From: Geoalkalibacter halelectricus
GTDB lineage: Bacteria > Desulfobacterota > Desulfuromonadia > Desulfuromonadales > Geoalkalibacteraceae
Assembly: GCF_025263685.1 (NCBI RefSeq)
Contig: NZ_CP092109.1
Location: 620,001 to 684,000 of the forward strand
Direction: 5' to 3'
Length of the DNA stretch: 64,000 nucleotides
The position numbers and the translations under genes are program-made. How positions within the stretch are numbered: the stretch's first letter is position 1; each line of letters opens with the position of its first letter. The notes beneath the pieces were generated by a model, which was given only the letters and a program-made list of their open reading frames with translations, was not told the DNA's origin and did not search any database. Below, piece by piece: positions 34,075 through 43,303 of the stretch.

Positions 34075-35520
34075 TCAATCCACCTTCCAGGTTGTCCCCT
34101 GCGGGCCGTCGAGAAGCTGCACCCCTTGGGCGGCCAGGGCGTCGCGGATCTGGTCGGCGCGGGCGAAATCCTTGGCGGCGCGGGCCTCAAGGCGTTCGGC
34201 GATGCGCGCCTGCACCTCTTCAACACTCAAGCCCAGCTCCAGAAGCCCGGAGAGGTTGCGCTGCTTGAGCCATTGGGCCGGGTCGGAGATGAACAAGCCG
34301 AGCACCCCGCCCAGGCGCAGGATGGTGTCGTGCAGATCGCGCACGACGGCGGCTTTACCGGCATCCTTGCGCCATTTTTTTTCGCTCATGAGGCGATTGA
34401 GGGTGCGTACGCCGTCGAACAGGTGGCCGAGGGCCTGGGCGGTGTTGAAATCGTCGTCCATGGCTTCGCGAAAGCGCTGCTCAAGCTGCTCGCCCTCGGC
34501 GCTGGGGGCCGGGGTGGGAAGCAGGTCGGCCAGGGCCTCGGCGGAAGCGTGCAGGGCTTCGTAGAAGCGGGTCAGGCCCGCGCGGGCCTCGCGCAGATTC
34601 TGGTCGGAGAAATCGATGGGCGAGCGGTAGTGGGCGGTGAGGATGAAAAAGCGCACCACCTCGGGATCGAATTTTTCCAGAATGGTGCGGATGGTGAAGA
34701 AATTGCCCAGGGATTTGCTCATTTTCTCCTGGTTGACGTTGACGAAGCCGTTGTGCAGCCAGTACTTGGCGAAGGGCTTGCCGGTGGCCGCCTCGCTCTG
34801 GGCGATTTCGTTTTCATGGTGGGGAAAGACCAGATCCTTGCCGCCGCCGTGAATGTCGAAGGATTCACCGAGAAACGCCATGCTCATGGCCGAGCATTCG
34901 ATGTGCCAGCCGGGACGCCCCGGCCCCCAGGGCGACTCCCAGGCGGGCTCGCCGGGCTTGGCGGCCTTCCACAAAGCGAAATCCATGGGATGGCGCTTGT
35001 GCTCGCCGGGGGCGATGCGGGCGCCGGCCTGCATCTCGTCGAGTTGGCGCTTGGAGAGCTTGAGATAAGTGGGAAACTTCTCGACGCTGAAATAGACGTC
35101 GCCGCCCGCCGCGTAGGCCATGCCGCGCTCGATGAGGCGCTCGACCAGGGCGATGATGTCGCCGATGTGCTCGGTGGCCTTGGGCTGATGGGTGGGCAGA
35201 TCGAGGCCGAGAGCGGCCATGTCCTCGTCGAAGGCGCGGATGAACTGCTCGGCCAACTCCTGGCTGGGGATGCCGCGCTCGTTGGCGCGCTGGATGATCT
35301 TGTCGTCGACGTCGGTGTAGTTGCGCACGTAGGTGACGTCGAAATCGCGATAGCGCAGGTAGCGGTAGACGATGTCGAAGACGATGTTGGCGCGGGCATG
35401 CCCCATGTGGCAGTAGTCGTAGGTGGTGACGCCACAGACGTACATCCGGACCTTGCCGGGCTCCAGGGGTTGAAAGTCTTCCTTGCGGCCGCTGAGGGTG
35501 TTGAAGACGCGGATGCTCAT
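34075..35520 (-). CDS. cysS: Cysteinyl-tRNA synthetase
   Basis: 481 residues, normal length. Charges tRNA-Cys. The class I signatures are [20 protein letters not shown] (HIGH-like HMGH, and the zinc Cys) and [10 protein letters not shown]. Other zinc ligands are in WHIECSAM and [11 protein letters not shown]. The C-terminal helical domain and a short DALR-like tail are complete. GGAG precedes the ATG at 35520. It is transcribed towards the HEPN/MNT pair, with a 13-bp gap. Confidence 0.98.
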   Translation of the reverse strand: MSIRVFNTLSGRKEDFQPLEPGKVRMYVCGVTTYDYCHMGHARANIVFDIVYRYLRYRDFDVTYVRNYTDVDDKIIQRANERGIPSQELAEQFIRAFDEDMAALGLDLPTHQPKATEHIGDIIALVERLIERGMAYAAGGDVYFSVEKFPTYLKLSKRQLDEMQAGARIAPGEHKRHPMDFALWKAAKPGEPAWESPWGPGRPGWHIECSAMSMAFLGESFDIHGGGKDLVFPHHENEIAQSEAATGKPFAKYWLHNGFVNVNQEKMSKSLGNFFTIRTILEKFDPEVVRFFILTAHYRSPIDFSDQNLREARAGLTRFYEALHASAEALADLLPTPAPSAEGEQLEQRFREAMDDDFNTAQALGHLFDGVRTLNRLMSEKKWRKDAGKAAVVRDLHDTILRLGGVLGLFISDPAQWLKQRNLSGLLELGLSVEEVQARIAERLEARAAKDFARADQIRDALAAQGVQLLDGPQGTTWKVD

Positions 35521-35679
35521 GGAGGTGGAACTCCTTTGTATGTATGTATCTGATCCAAGAGCGAAAAAACGGGCGCAGCGTAGCGAGCCTGATTGGCGAC
35601 TCAGACTTTGCGAGAAGTTGTCTCCGCGCCCTCGGCGCTCTCGGCGGTAAAAAAACGCCTTACCCGTGGTCTCCGGAAC

Positions 35680-36726
35680 TTAGCACAAACGCTCGGCACG
35701 GTCCAGAAGCCGCGCGAGCACACGGGGGATTTCTTCCAGGGGCAGCACGCGCTGGGCGGCATCGAGGGCGATGGCGGCACGTGGCATGCCGAACACGACG
35801 CTGGTCGCTTCGTCCTGGGCCAGGGTGGTCGCACCGGCCAGGCGCAGGGCGGCAAGGCCCTCGGCGCCGTCGCGGCCCATGCCGGTCAGCAGCACGGCGG
35901 CGACCTCACGCGGCGCTTCATGGGCCAGGGAGGTGAACAGAACGTCGACGGAGGGCTTGCAACTGTTGACCGGCAAACCGTCGGTGAGACGGATGCGGTC
36001 GTTGCGCACCTCCATGTGGCGGTTGTTGGGCGCCACCAGCACCTGCCCAGGACGCAAGGGGTCGCCGTCGGCGGCGGTGCGCACACTGAAAGGCACCTCG
36101 CGCGCCAGCCAGTCGGCGAAGCCCTCGGCAAAGCCCTGGGCGATGTGCTGCACCACCAGGATTTTCGCCCGGCAATCGGCCGGCAAATGCCGCAGCACAC
36201 TCAGCACCGCCTTGGGACCGCCGGTGGAAGCGCCGATGGCCAGAACCGAGCGCGTGCGCCCATCGAACAGGGCCTCGCGGGAGCGCGGCGCGGGGGTGCT
36301 GGGAATGAGCCGCACGGGCAGCCGCGCCAGCACCTTGACCTTGTCGATGAGGCTTTGCGCCAGGGGGGCGAAGACTTCCTGCACCGCGCCGCGCGGCTTT
36401 TCCATGACATCGAGGGCGCCCAGGGCGATGGCGTTGAAGGCGCCGCGCGCATCGCCGGGACGCACGTTGGCCGAGAGCACCAGGATCGGCGTCGGCCGTC
36501 TGGACATGATCTCCTTGACGGCGGTAATGCCATCCATGACCGGCATGACCACATCCATGATCACCAGATCCGGTTGCAGGCGCAGCACCGCATCCACGGC
36601 CTCGCGCCCGTCGCGCGCCTCGCCCACCACGCACAAGCGCGGATCGCTCTGTAGAATGTCGCGCAAAACAACGCGGGTCAGCAGGGAGTCATCGACGATG
36701 AGGATGTTGATTTTGTCCTTTGTCAT
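35680..36726 (-). CDS. cheB: Chemotaxis response regulator, protein-glutamate methylesterase
   Basis: 348 residues. Receiver domain (1-120, phospho-Asp in DLVIMDVVMPVMDG). The methylesterase domain has the catalytic triad in AIGASTGGPKAV (Ser), VVQHIAQGF (His) and LTGMGRDGAEGL (Asp). It demethylates or deamidates chemoreceptors. It is the last gene of the cheR-cheW-mcp-cheA-cheB string, 160 bp after cheA. Confidence 0.96.
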   Translation of the reverse strand: MTKDKINILIVDDSLLTRVVLRDILQSDPRLCVVGEARDGREAVDAVLRLQPDLVIMDVVMPVMDGITAVKEIMSRRPTPILVLSANVRPGDARGAFNAIALGALDVMEKPRGAVQEVFAPLAQSLIDKVKVLARLPVRLIPSTPAPRSREALFDGRTRSVLAIGASTGGPKAVLSVLRHLPADCRAKILVVQHIAQGFAEGFADWLAREVPFSVRTAADGDPLRPGQVLVAPNNRHMEVRNDRIRLTDGLPVNSCKPSVDVLFTSLAHEAPREVAAVLLTGMGRDGAEGLAALRLAGATTLAQDEATSVVFGMPRAAIALDAAQRVLPLEEIPRVLARLLDRAERLC

Positions 36727-36862
36727 TGGTCCTTTGTCATTTGTTTAAAGCGAAAAGCTGTCATTGGTCATTTGTTTAGTAGCGAAAATTCTCACCGTCC
36801 GCGAAGAAAAATAACGGGATTTTATGATTTTAACAAATGACAAATAACCAAGGACCAAGGAC

Positions 36863-36892
36863 CGGCTGAAGCCGCCTTGGCGGCTTCAGCCG
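36863..36892. terminator. Perfect hairpin overlapping the cheA stop codon
   Basis: 14-bp perfect stem (36863-36876 and 36879-36892, CGGCTGAAGCCGCC and its complement) around a TT loop. It has no T-run, so it may attenuate transcription or protect the mRNA end rather than terminate fully. Confidence 0.5.
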
Positions 36893-38988
36893 ATTAGCGT
36901 CTCCACCGCATCCACCAGTTTGCCCTGGTCGAAGCTGCCCTTGACGATGTAGGCCTGGGCGCCTACTTCGATGCCGCGGCGTTTGTCCTCGTCGGTGGCA
37001 CGCGAGGTGACGATGATCACCGGGATATCGCCCTGGTGGTCGCGGGTGCGCACCTGGCGGGTCAGCTCGAAGCCGTCGATGCCGGGCATTTCGATATCGG
37101 TGACGATCAGATCGAAGCTGCGCGCGGCGAGAATGTCCAGGGCGTCTTCGCCGGACACGGCCACCTCGACCTGGTAGCCTTGGGTTTCGAGGATGTTTTT
37201 TTCCATGGTGCGGGTGGTGATGGAATCATCGACCACCAGCACCCGGCCGCGTTTTTTGCGCGCGCGGGCGGCGGCCAGATCGGCGCGCACCGCCGGGGCG
37301 CCGAGGCGCCGCGGGGTGAAGAGTTCGGGCACCGAGAGAATCAGCGCGGGAAGGCCGTCGGCGAGCAGCGCGGCCCCGGCATAGCCGGAGAGGGCACGCA
37401 GTTGCGGCCCGAGGCTCTTGACCGTCACCTCCTGCATGCCCAGCACCTCCCCCACCGCCCAGACCGCCTGCTGCTCGTGGTGACGCACCACCACGGCCGG
37501 GATGCGGCGGCTGTCAATGAGCATGCGCGGCGCCAGCCCCAGCAGATCGCGCAGGGCAACCAGGGGGCGGGTGCGGCCCTCGATGCGCACCAGCTCGCGG
37601 CCGCCCTGAACGAGAACGTCTTCCTCACGGATATGGACCACGCCGTTGACGTATTGCAGGGGCAGCACGTAGCGCTCGCCCTCGCAGCGCACCACCAGCC
37701 CGGCCAGGCGCGCCAGGGTCAGGGGCAGGTCCAGGCGAATTTCGGTACCCAGGCCGATCCGGGAGTGGATGGCCAGGTTGCCCTTGGCCTGCTCCATGGC
37801 GGCGCGCACTACGTCCATGCCGATACCGCGCCCGGACACGTCGGAGAGCTCGGCGCGGGTGGAAAGGCCCGGGCGCAGGATCAGGTAGAGAGCGTCCTGA
37901 TCACTTAAGGAAGCGGCTTCCTCGGCGTCGATGCGGCCGCCGGCCACGGCCTTGCGGCGCACCTCGGCGGGGTCGATGCCGCATCCGTCGTCGGCGAGGC
38001 TGATGCACACCCCGCCGCGCTCGTAATGGGCGCTAAGGACCACCTCGCCGGCCGCCTTCTTGCCGGCTGCGCGCCGTTCGCGCGGGCCTTCGATGCCGTG
38101 ATCGACGGCGTTGCGCAGCATGTGGATCAGGGCCGGTCGCAGGCTCTCCCACAGCAGGCGATCCAGGGCCACGTCCTCGCCGCTGACGCGAAAACGGATG
38201 TCCTTGCCCTGCTCGCGGGCCAGATCGCGCACCACCCGGCGCAGATCATCGACCAGCAGGGCCAGGGGCACCATGCGCAGACCCTGGGCTTCCTGGGTGA
38301 GCAAATCGGTGCTCAGGTGAAAGGCGATGAGATCCTTGTCCAGCTGTCGGCGCACCTCGCGCATGCGGGCCAGAATCGCGCTGAGTCGGCGATAGTTCTC
38401 CTCGCGCCGCAGTCCGCCGAGAAAGGTTTCCAAATCACCTTCAAGTTCCTGAAGGCGCAGATCGCCCTGCCGCAGGTGATCGACGGCCAAGGCGCTTTCG
38501 CCGACGAGATTGACCAGCCGGTCAAGGCGCGCCACTTCGACGCGAATGCTGTCCTCGGCGCGCGCCCCGGAGTCCTCGCCGCCGGGTGGAGCGGCCGCAA
38601 GCCGGGCCTCGGCAGGCGCGGCGCCGGCGCGCAGACCGGCGATGACGGCCTCAAGATCGAAGGGGGCCGCGGCGCCGCCTACCGCTTGGGTTGCCAGGGC
38701 CTCAAGGGCGTCGGTGGCGAGCAGCAGCATGTCGACCAGGGGTCCGTCGCAGACGCGCGCCCCCTCCTCCACCTCCTTGAGGCTGTCCTCGAGACTGTGC
38801 GCCAGGCGACTAATGTCGCCGAACCCGAGCATGCGCGCCGCGCCCTTGAGGGTATGGGCGCAGCGCAGCAAGGCATGCACCTGTTCGGGGCGTGCGCCCT
38901 GCTCCTCGAAGTTGAGAAAGCCCTGACGCAGGTGCGCCAGGTGCTCCTGGACCTCGCGGGTGAAGATGTCGAAATACTTCTTGTCCAT
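36886..38988 (-). CDS. cheA: Hybrid chemotaxis kinase CheA with C-terminal receiver
   Basis: 700 residues. HPt domain (1-105, phospho-His45 in CAHTLKGAARML). Dimerisation and HATPase regions follow (HMLRNAVDHGIEGPRERRAA, SLADDGCGIDP, GRGIGMDVVRAAM). A CheW-like domain (about 425-555) and a receiver (about 580-700: GRVLVVDDSITTRTMEKN, phospho-Asp in DLIVTDIEMPGIDG) complete it. The HPt-HATPase-CheW-receiver order is that of WspE/FrzE. The operon has no separate cheY. It receives signals from the MCP at 39005. Confidence 0.95.
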   Translation of the reverse strand: MDKKYFDIFTREVQEHLAHLRQGFLNFEEQGARPEQVHALLRCAHTLKGAARMLGFGDISRLAHSLEDSLKEVEEGARVCDGPLVDMLLLATDALEALATQAVGGAAAPFDLEAVIAGLRAGAAPAEARLAAAPPGGEDSGARAEDSIRVEVARLDRLVNLVGESALAVDHLRQGDLRLQELEGDLETFLGGLRREENYRRLSAILARMREVRRQLDKDLIAFHLSTDLLTQEAQGLRMVPLALLVDDLRRVVRDLAREQGKDIRFRVSGEDVALDRLLWESLRPALIHMLRNAVDHGIEGPRERRAAGKKAAGEVVLSAHYERGGVCISLADDGCGIDPAEVRRKAVAGGRIDAEEAASLSDQDALYLILRPGLSTRAELSDVSGRGIGMDVVRAAMEQAKGNLAIHSRIGLGTEIRLDLPLTLARLAGLVVRCEGERYVLPLQYVNGVVHIREEDVLVQGGRELVRIEGRTRPLVALRDLLGLAPRMLIDSRRIPAVVVRHHEQQAVWAVGEVLGMQEVTVKSLGPQLRALSGYAGAALLADGLPALILSVPELFTPRRLGAPAVRADLAAARARKKRGRVLVVDDSITTRTMEKNILETQGYQVEVAVSGEDALDILAARSFDLIVTDIEMPGIDGFELTRQVRTRDHQGDIPVIIVTSRATDEDKRRGIEVGAQAYIVKGSFDQGKLVDAVETLIG

Positions 38989-39004
38989 CGTCCCCGATCC
39001 TCGC

Positions 39005-40780
39005 TCAGGGCTCCTCGACCAGCTGCTTGAGGCGCTCGGCCAGATCGTTGAGCTCGGCGATGGAGTGCGCGGTTTCCTCGGCGCTGGTGGCCACCTGGGC
39101 GGCGACGTCGCGCACTTCGCTGATGGTTTCGGTCATCTGCTCGCTGGCGGAGAACTGGTGCTGGGTGGAGACCTTGATGTCGCGCGCCGCGGTGGTGGTT
39201 TCGTCGATGGTGGCGATGATCTGGTCGAGGGACTGCGCGATGCGCCCCACCCGCTGATTGGCGTTGTCGAGCTTCTTGGTGCCTTCCTCGGTCTGCACGA
39301 TGGTGGCGTTGGTGGATTTCTGGATCTGCTCGATGAGCCCGTTGATCTGGCGCGTGGCCTCGGCGGTGCGGTCGGCAAGGCGCTTGACCTCATTGGCGAC
39401 GATGGAGAAGCGCCGCCCGGCCTCGCCGGCCCCGGCGGCCTCGATGGCGGCGTTGAGGGCCAGCAGGTTGGTCTGATCGCTGATTTCGTCGATCAAGTCC
39501 ACGATCCCGCCGATTTTCTGCGAATTCTCGCCGAGTTCGAGCATCGCCTCGGCGATCTGCTGCACCTGAATACGCAGCAGATCCATGCCTTCGCCGGCGT
39601 CGTCCACCGCCGTCTTGCCCTGGTTGCCGGCCTTGACCGCTTCCTCGGCCAGGGCTTCGACGCGCTTGGCGTTTTCCGCCACCTGGCGGGCGGTGGCGGC
39701 GAACTCCTCGGCGGTGGAGGTCGCCTCGTGCACGGCGGCGGCCTGCTGGCTGGCGCCCGAGGACTGCTGGGAGGTGATGGCCATGATTTCGTTGGAGGCC
39801 GAGGAGAGCTGCAAAACAGCCTCCTTGACATTGTGAATCAGGCGCGCGCTGCGGTCGATTTCGCCCTGCAGATTGCGCAGGATGACCTGGGTCATGTGGT
39901 TGAAGGCTTCGGCCAGGCTGCCAATTTCGTCCTGGGAGCGTATGCCGATGGGCTCCTGGGCCTCCCCCCGTGCGATACGTTCAGCGCTCAGGGTCAGGGC
40001 CTTGAGAGGCTGGGTCAGGTGGCGCACCACGAAAAAGATGGTCAGGGAGGCCACCAGCAGCAGCCCCAGCATCAGCAGGCTGACATGGTTGCGCAATTCG
40101 GTGACCAGTTGCTGGGTTTCCTCGATGGAGTAGCCCAAGCGAAAGGCTCCCCAGTGATCGCCGCGGACAAAGATCGGCACACTGATGTCCCAGAGGATCT
40201 CGCCGGTGTCACGCTCGTAGACCTGGTGCAGCACCCCCTTGCCGTCGCCGCCGTCATAGCGCGCGGCGCGCAGCCCGACCGGGTCGTTGAACATCTGCTT
40301 GGTGCGGTTGGCCTGCAGGTCACGCGCGGCATCGCCGATCAGGGGCTGAGCGTAGCGACTGTTGTGGGTGGGCAGGTAGCCGTTGCGATCGACGGGAATG
40401 GCAAACACCACCGCCGCATCTTCTTCGATAAACGAGTCGATGATGGCGGGCAGGCGTTTATCGAGAAAAGCATCGTAAGCGGTGGTGAATTTGGCCACCG
40501 GCGCACGGGACAGGGGCCCCGCGGTGATGCGCTGATAATCGGTGTCGAAGATTTCCGCCCGGGTGAAGCGCCCGTTTGCCAGGGCCTCCTCCAGAATCTG
40601 CTCGACGGCGCGGGCCCCGACCAGCGCGAAGGTGCGCGCCTTGGTCAGGCTCTCTTCCCTGAGCACCTCGCCGCGCTGATGTACGACGATGGCGGTGAAC
40701 AGGGTGGCCAACAGCGCCAGAACCACCACCAGGGAAAAGGTGATTTTGAGGGAAATGCTTTTCCTGATCCATGAGAACAT
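39005..40780 (-). CDS. Methyl-accepting chemotaxis protein
   Basis: 591 residues; I start at MFSWIRKSISLKITFSLVVV (ATG 40780, GAGG upstream). TM1 is at about 10-32. The periplasmic sensor of ~165 residues includes GYLPTHNSRYAQPL, DPVGLRAARY and DTGEILWDISVPI. TM2 is at about 205-225, then HAMP and the signalling domain with the hairpin tip DQTNLLALNAAIEAAGAGEAG. The ligand is unknown. It lies between cheW and cheA. Confidence 0.95.
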   Translation of the reverse strand: MFSWIRKSISLKITFSLVVVLALLATLFTAIVVHQRGEVLREESLTKARTFALVGARAVEQILEEALANGRFTRAEIFDTDYQRITAGPLSRAPVAKFTTAYDAFLDKRLPAIIDSFIEEDAAVVFAIPVDRNGYLPTHNSRYAQPLIGDAARDLQANRTKQMFNDPVGLRAARYDGGDGKGVLHQVYERDTGEILWDISVPIFVRGDHWGAFRLGYSIEETQQLVTELRNHVSLLMLGLLLVASLTIFFVVRHLTQPLKALTLSAERIARGEAQEPIGIRSQDEIGSLAEAFNHMTQVILRNLQGEIDRSARLIHNVKEAVLQLSSASNEIMAITSQQSSGASQQAAAVHEATSTAEEFAATARQVAENAKRVEALAEEAVKAGNQGKTAVDDAGEGMDLLRIQVQQIAEAMLELGENSQKIGGIVDLIDEISDQTNLLALNAAIEAAGAGEAGRRFSIVANEVKRLADRTAEATRQINGLIEQIQKSTNATIVQTEEGTKKLDNANQRVGRIAQSLDQIIATIDETTTAARDIKVSTQHQFSASEQMTETISEVRDVAAQVATSAEETAHSIAELNDLAERLKQLVEEP

Positions 40781-40862
40781 AGCCAACCTCGCATCTAAGG
40801 GCGCCCCGCGAGCCGCCCAAGTCCCTACTCCAGAAAACGACGACGGCGCGGACCGCCCCCTC

Positions 40863-41408
40863 TCAACCCTCTTGCCCCGACTGTTCCGCAAGTGCGAGCA
40901 CCTGAGCCGTATCGAGCAGGGTCAGCAGACCCTCGGCGCAGGCCACCCGACCAGAAACCAGGGGGCTCCGGAGGCCCTCCGCCTCGCCCGGCGCCTCGAT
41001 GGCCGCCTCTTCCACGGCGCGCAACTCACGGACCTCATCCACCAGCAGCGCGCTCTTCAGATCGCCGGCGGCCATCACCACCAGCCGCGCGCTGCGCGCG
41101 GGCGCTGCGGCGGCCAGCTTGAAAACGGGACGCAAGTCGGTCACCGGCAGAATTTCACCGCGCACGCTGATGATGCCGGCAATGTGCGCGGCGGCACCGG
41201 GCACTCGCACCAGGGGCGGAACCCGCAACACTTCGCGCACCCCGCCGCAGGGCAGGCCAAACCAATCCGGGCCCAGACGCACCACCAGCACGTCGTGCCG
41301 CGCCCGGCTCTCGGCCGCCTCATCCTGCTCCAGGCCACGCCAGTAGTCTTCACGCACGACGGTCAGGGCGGCGCGGATATCCTGCATGTCTTGCCTTGTT
41401 TCGGCCAT
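40863..41408 (-). CDS. cheW: CheW-type coupling protein
   Basis: 181 residues. CheW fold with LVVRLGPDWFGLPCGGVREVL, GIISVRGEILPVTDLRPVF and the C-terminal LLTLLDTAQVLALAE. It links the receptor at 39005 with CheA. A ~35-residue N-terminal extension precedes the fold. It lies 14 bp after cheR. Confidence 0.93.
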   Translation of the reverse strand: MAETRQDMQDIRAALTVVREDYWRGLEQDEAAESRARHDVLVVRLGPDWFGLPCGGVREVLRVPPLVRVPGAAAHIAGIISVRGEILPVTDLRPVFKLAAAAPARSARLVVMAAGDLKSALLVDEVRELRAVEEAAIEAPGEAEGLRSPLVSGRVACAEGLLTLLDTAQVLALAEQSGQEG

Positions 41409-41421
41409 GGTTCACACCCCT

Positions 41422-43284
41422 TCAGGAAGAGGGCAACTGGTTGAGCTGATCGCGGCAGACTTCGAGAAAAACCTCGCGGGTCAAGCCCCCCGACAGGGGC
41501 ACCAGGGCCTCGTTGGGCAACCGTTCGAGCAGACGCACGCTGTTGCGCAGCTCGCGGCGGGCATCGGCCCCCTGCCCCAGCCGCTCATGGATTCCGCCCA
41601 GATGAAAACGCGGCATGATGAAATCCATGTCGATGAGCAACGCCTTGCGGTATTCCTCACGCGCCTCCAGCCAATGGCCTTCGAGTTCCAGCAGCAGTCC
41701 CTTGAGGAAATAAGCGGGAGCATGGAGATCATCCGCGGCCAGGGCGTGTTCGCAGCAGGTGCGCGCCTGCTCGATGGCGCCGCGATTGGCATGGACAAAG
41801 CCGCTGCCGACCCAGGCGCCGGGATGCTGTTCATCGACGGCGAGAATTTTTTCGAAGCACGCCCGGGCGCCGGCGAAATCTTCGCGGTTGAAGGCTTCCT
41901 GGCCCTCGGCGTAGAGCTGCTCGGCGTCGCGGGCAGGTGCGGGCGGTGCGTCCGCCTCCGTCGTTCGCGCCCGCGCAACTTCGGGCAGCGTTTGTGGAGC
42001 CACAGGCGGCTCGGGGGGGCGGGGCGGCGCCTCCAGGGTGGGCGGCGCGGCGGGCAGACGGTAGAAAAAGCTGCGCTCATGGCTCGCCCGCTCGAATTGC
42101 CGGGAAAGATTGATGAGAGTCTCGGCATGCCCGAGAAACAGGCTGCCGCCGGGGGCCAGGGAGCGCGCCAGCCCCTCGACCACCTTGCGGCTGGTGGCCT
42201 GGCGGAAGTAGATCAACACGTTGCGGCAAAAGATGATGTCAAAGTCGGCGATTCCCGCGCCCGGGTCCGGATAGCTGCCGGTTTGCAGGTTGAGATAGCG
42301 AAAATCGACCAGGGCGCGGATGCTTTCATCGAGGAGGTATTCGCTGCCGCGCTGCTCAAACCAGGTGCTGATCAGCGCCGGATCGGTGACCCGCAGGGAT
42401 CTGGAACCGTAAACCCCGCGTCGTGCCTTGTTGAGGGCCTGGTGATTGATGTCGGTGGCCAGGATGCGCACATCCCATTCACGCAATTCGGGGAAATGCG
42501 CGCGCAGCAGGATGCCCAGGGAATAGGGTTCCTCGCCCGTGGAGCAGCCCGCCGACCACAACCGCAGGGTGCGCCGCGCGCGATTGCGGGCGATGAGTTC
42601 CGGCAGCACCTGGTGGCGCAGGGCCTCGAAATGGGCGAGATAGCGAAAAAAATAGGTCTCGCCCACGGTGAGCAGGCCGAGCAGTTTCTTCAGCTCCTGA
42701 CGCGCTTCGCCGAAGGATTCGAGATAGTCGAAATAGGCACGGTAGGATGACAGGCCCAGGGCGCGCATGCGGCGGGTCAGCCCGTGCTGCAGGATGCGCA
42801 GGTTGCGCTGATCGAAATGCAGGCCGCTGTGCTGCACGAGATAATTTTGAAACAGGATCAGGTCGAGAGCCTCAAGGGGCGGCAGGCGCTGTTCCTCGAT
42901 GCGCGCGACGCTCGCGGCGCGGCGCACCCCGGCGAGCAGGCGCCGCGCATCAACGGGCAGGGTCAGAAAATCAAAGGCGTCGGGCAGTTCGTACTCGAGC
43001 TCGGCGCGATTGGCGACGACGATGACCGGCACCTGGCGGCTGAGGCGACCGCTTTCGAAACGGCGCAGACGCTCCAGGGCCTGGGGGCCGGGCAATTCGA
43101 TGCCCAGAACCAGCACATCGCAGTCGCCGACGCGCACCGCCGGCAGGGGCGCATCGTCCGTCGCGACGCACTGCACCGTGCAGCCCGCCTCGCCGAGCAG
43201 CGGGACGAGATCGGCGCACAGCCCGCCGGGCGTTTCGGCAACCCACACCCGCAGGGGTTTGCTGGTGCCGGGGTGCGGATTCAT
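41422..43284 (-). CDS. cheR: Chemotaxis methyltransferase CheR with pseudo-receiver and TPR domains
   Basis: 620 residues. Start ATG 43284, 20 bp after the glnS stop. Residues about 10-125 are receiver-like, but the phospho-acceptor position reads LVLGIELPG (Gly for Asp), so phosphorylation is unlikely. The CheR domain (about 145-405) has the SAM site LRLWSAGCSTGEEPYSLGIL, ATDINHQAL and DIIFCRNVLIYF. After a Pro-rich linker come TPR repeats (about 455-580: ARACFEKILAVDEQHPGAW). WspC and FrzF also carry TPRs. Confidence 0.93.
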   Translation of the reverse strand: MNPHPGTSKPLRVWVAETPGGLCADLVPLLGEAGCTVQCVATDDAPLPAVRVGDCDVLVLGIELPGPQALERLRRFESGRLSRQVPVIVVANRAELEYELPDAFDFLTLPVDARRLLAGVRRAASVARIEEQRLPPLEALDLILFQNYLVQHSGLHFDQRNLRILQHGLTRRMRALGLSSYRAYFDYLESFGEARQELKKLLGLLTVGETYFFRYLAHFEALRHQVLPELIARNRARRTLRLWSAGCSTGEEPYSLGILLRAHFPELREWDVRILATDINHQALNKARRGVYGSRSLRVTDPALISTWFEQRGSEYLLDESIRALVDFRYLNLQTGSYPDPGAGIADFDIIFCRNVLIYFRQATSRKVVEGLARSLAPGGSLFLGHAETLINLSRQFERASHERSFFYRLPAAPPTLEAPPRPPEPPVAPQTLPEVARARTTEADAPPAPARDAEQLYAEGQEAFNREDFAGARACFEKILAVDEQHPGAWVGSGFVHANRGAIEQARTCCEHALAADDLHAPAYFLKGLLLELEGHWLEAREEYRKALLIDMDFIMPRFHLGGIHERLGQGADARRELRNSVRLLERLPNEALVPLSGGLTREVFLEVCRDQLNQLPSS

Positions 43285-43303
43285 CGGTTCTGACCGCCGC
43301 CGG

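Noticed and set aside
40781-40891. N-terminal extension of the chemoreceptor
   Set aside because: It would put 37 charged residues before the first membrane helix and overlap cheW. The ATG at 40780 fits the family.
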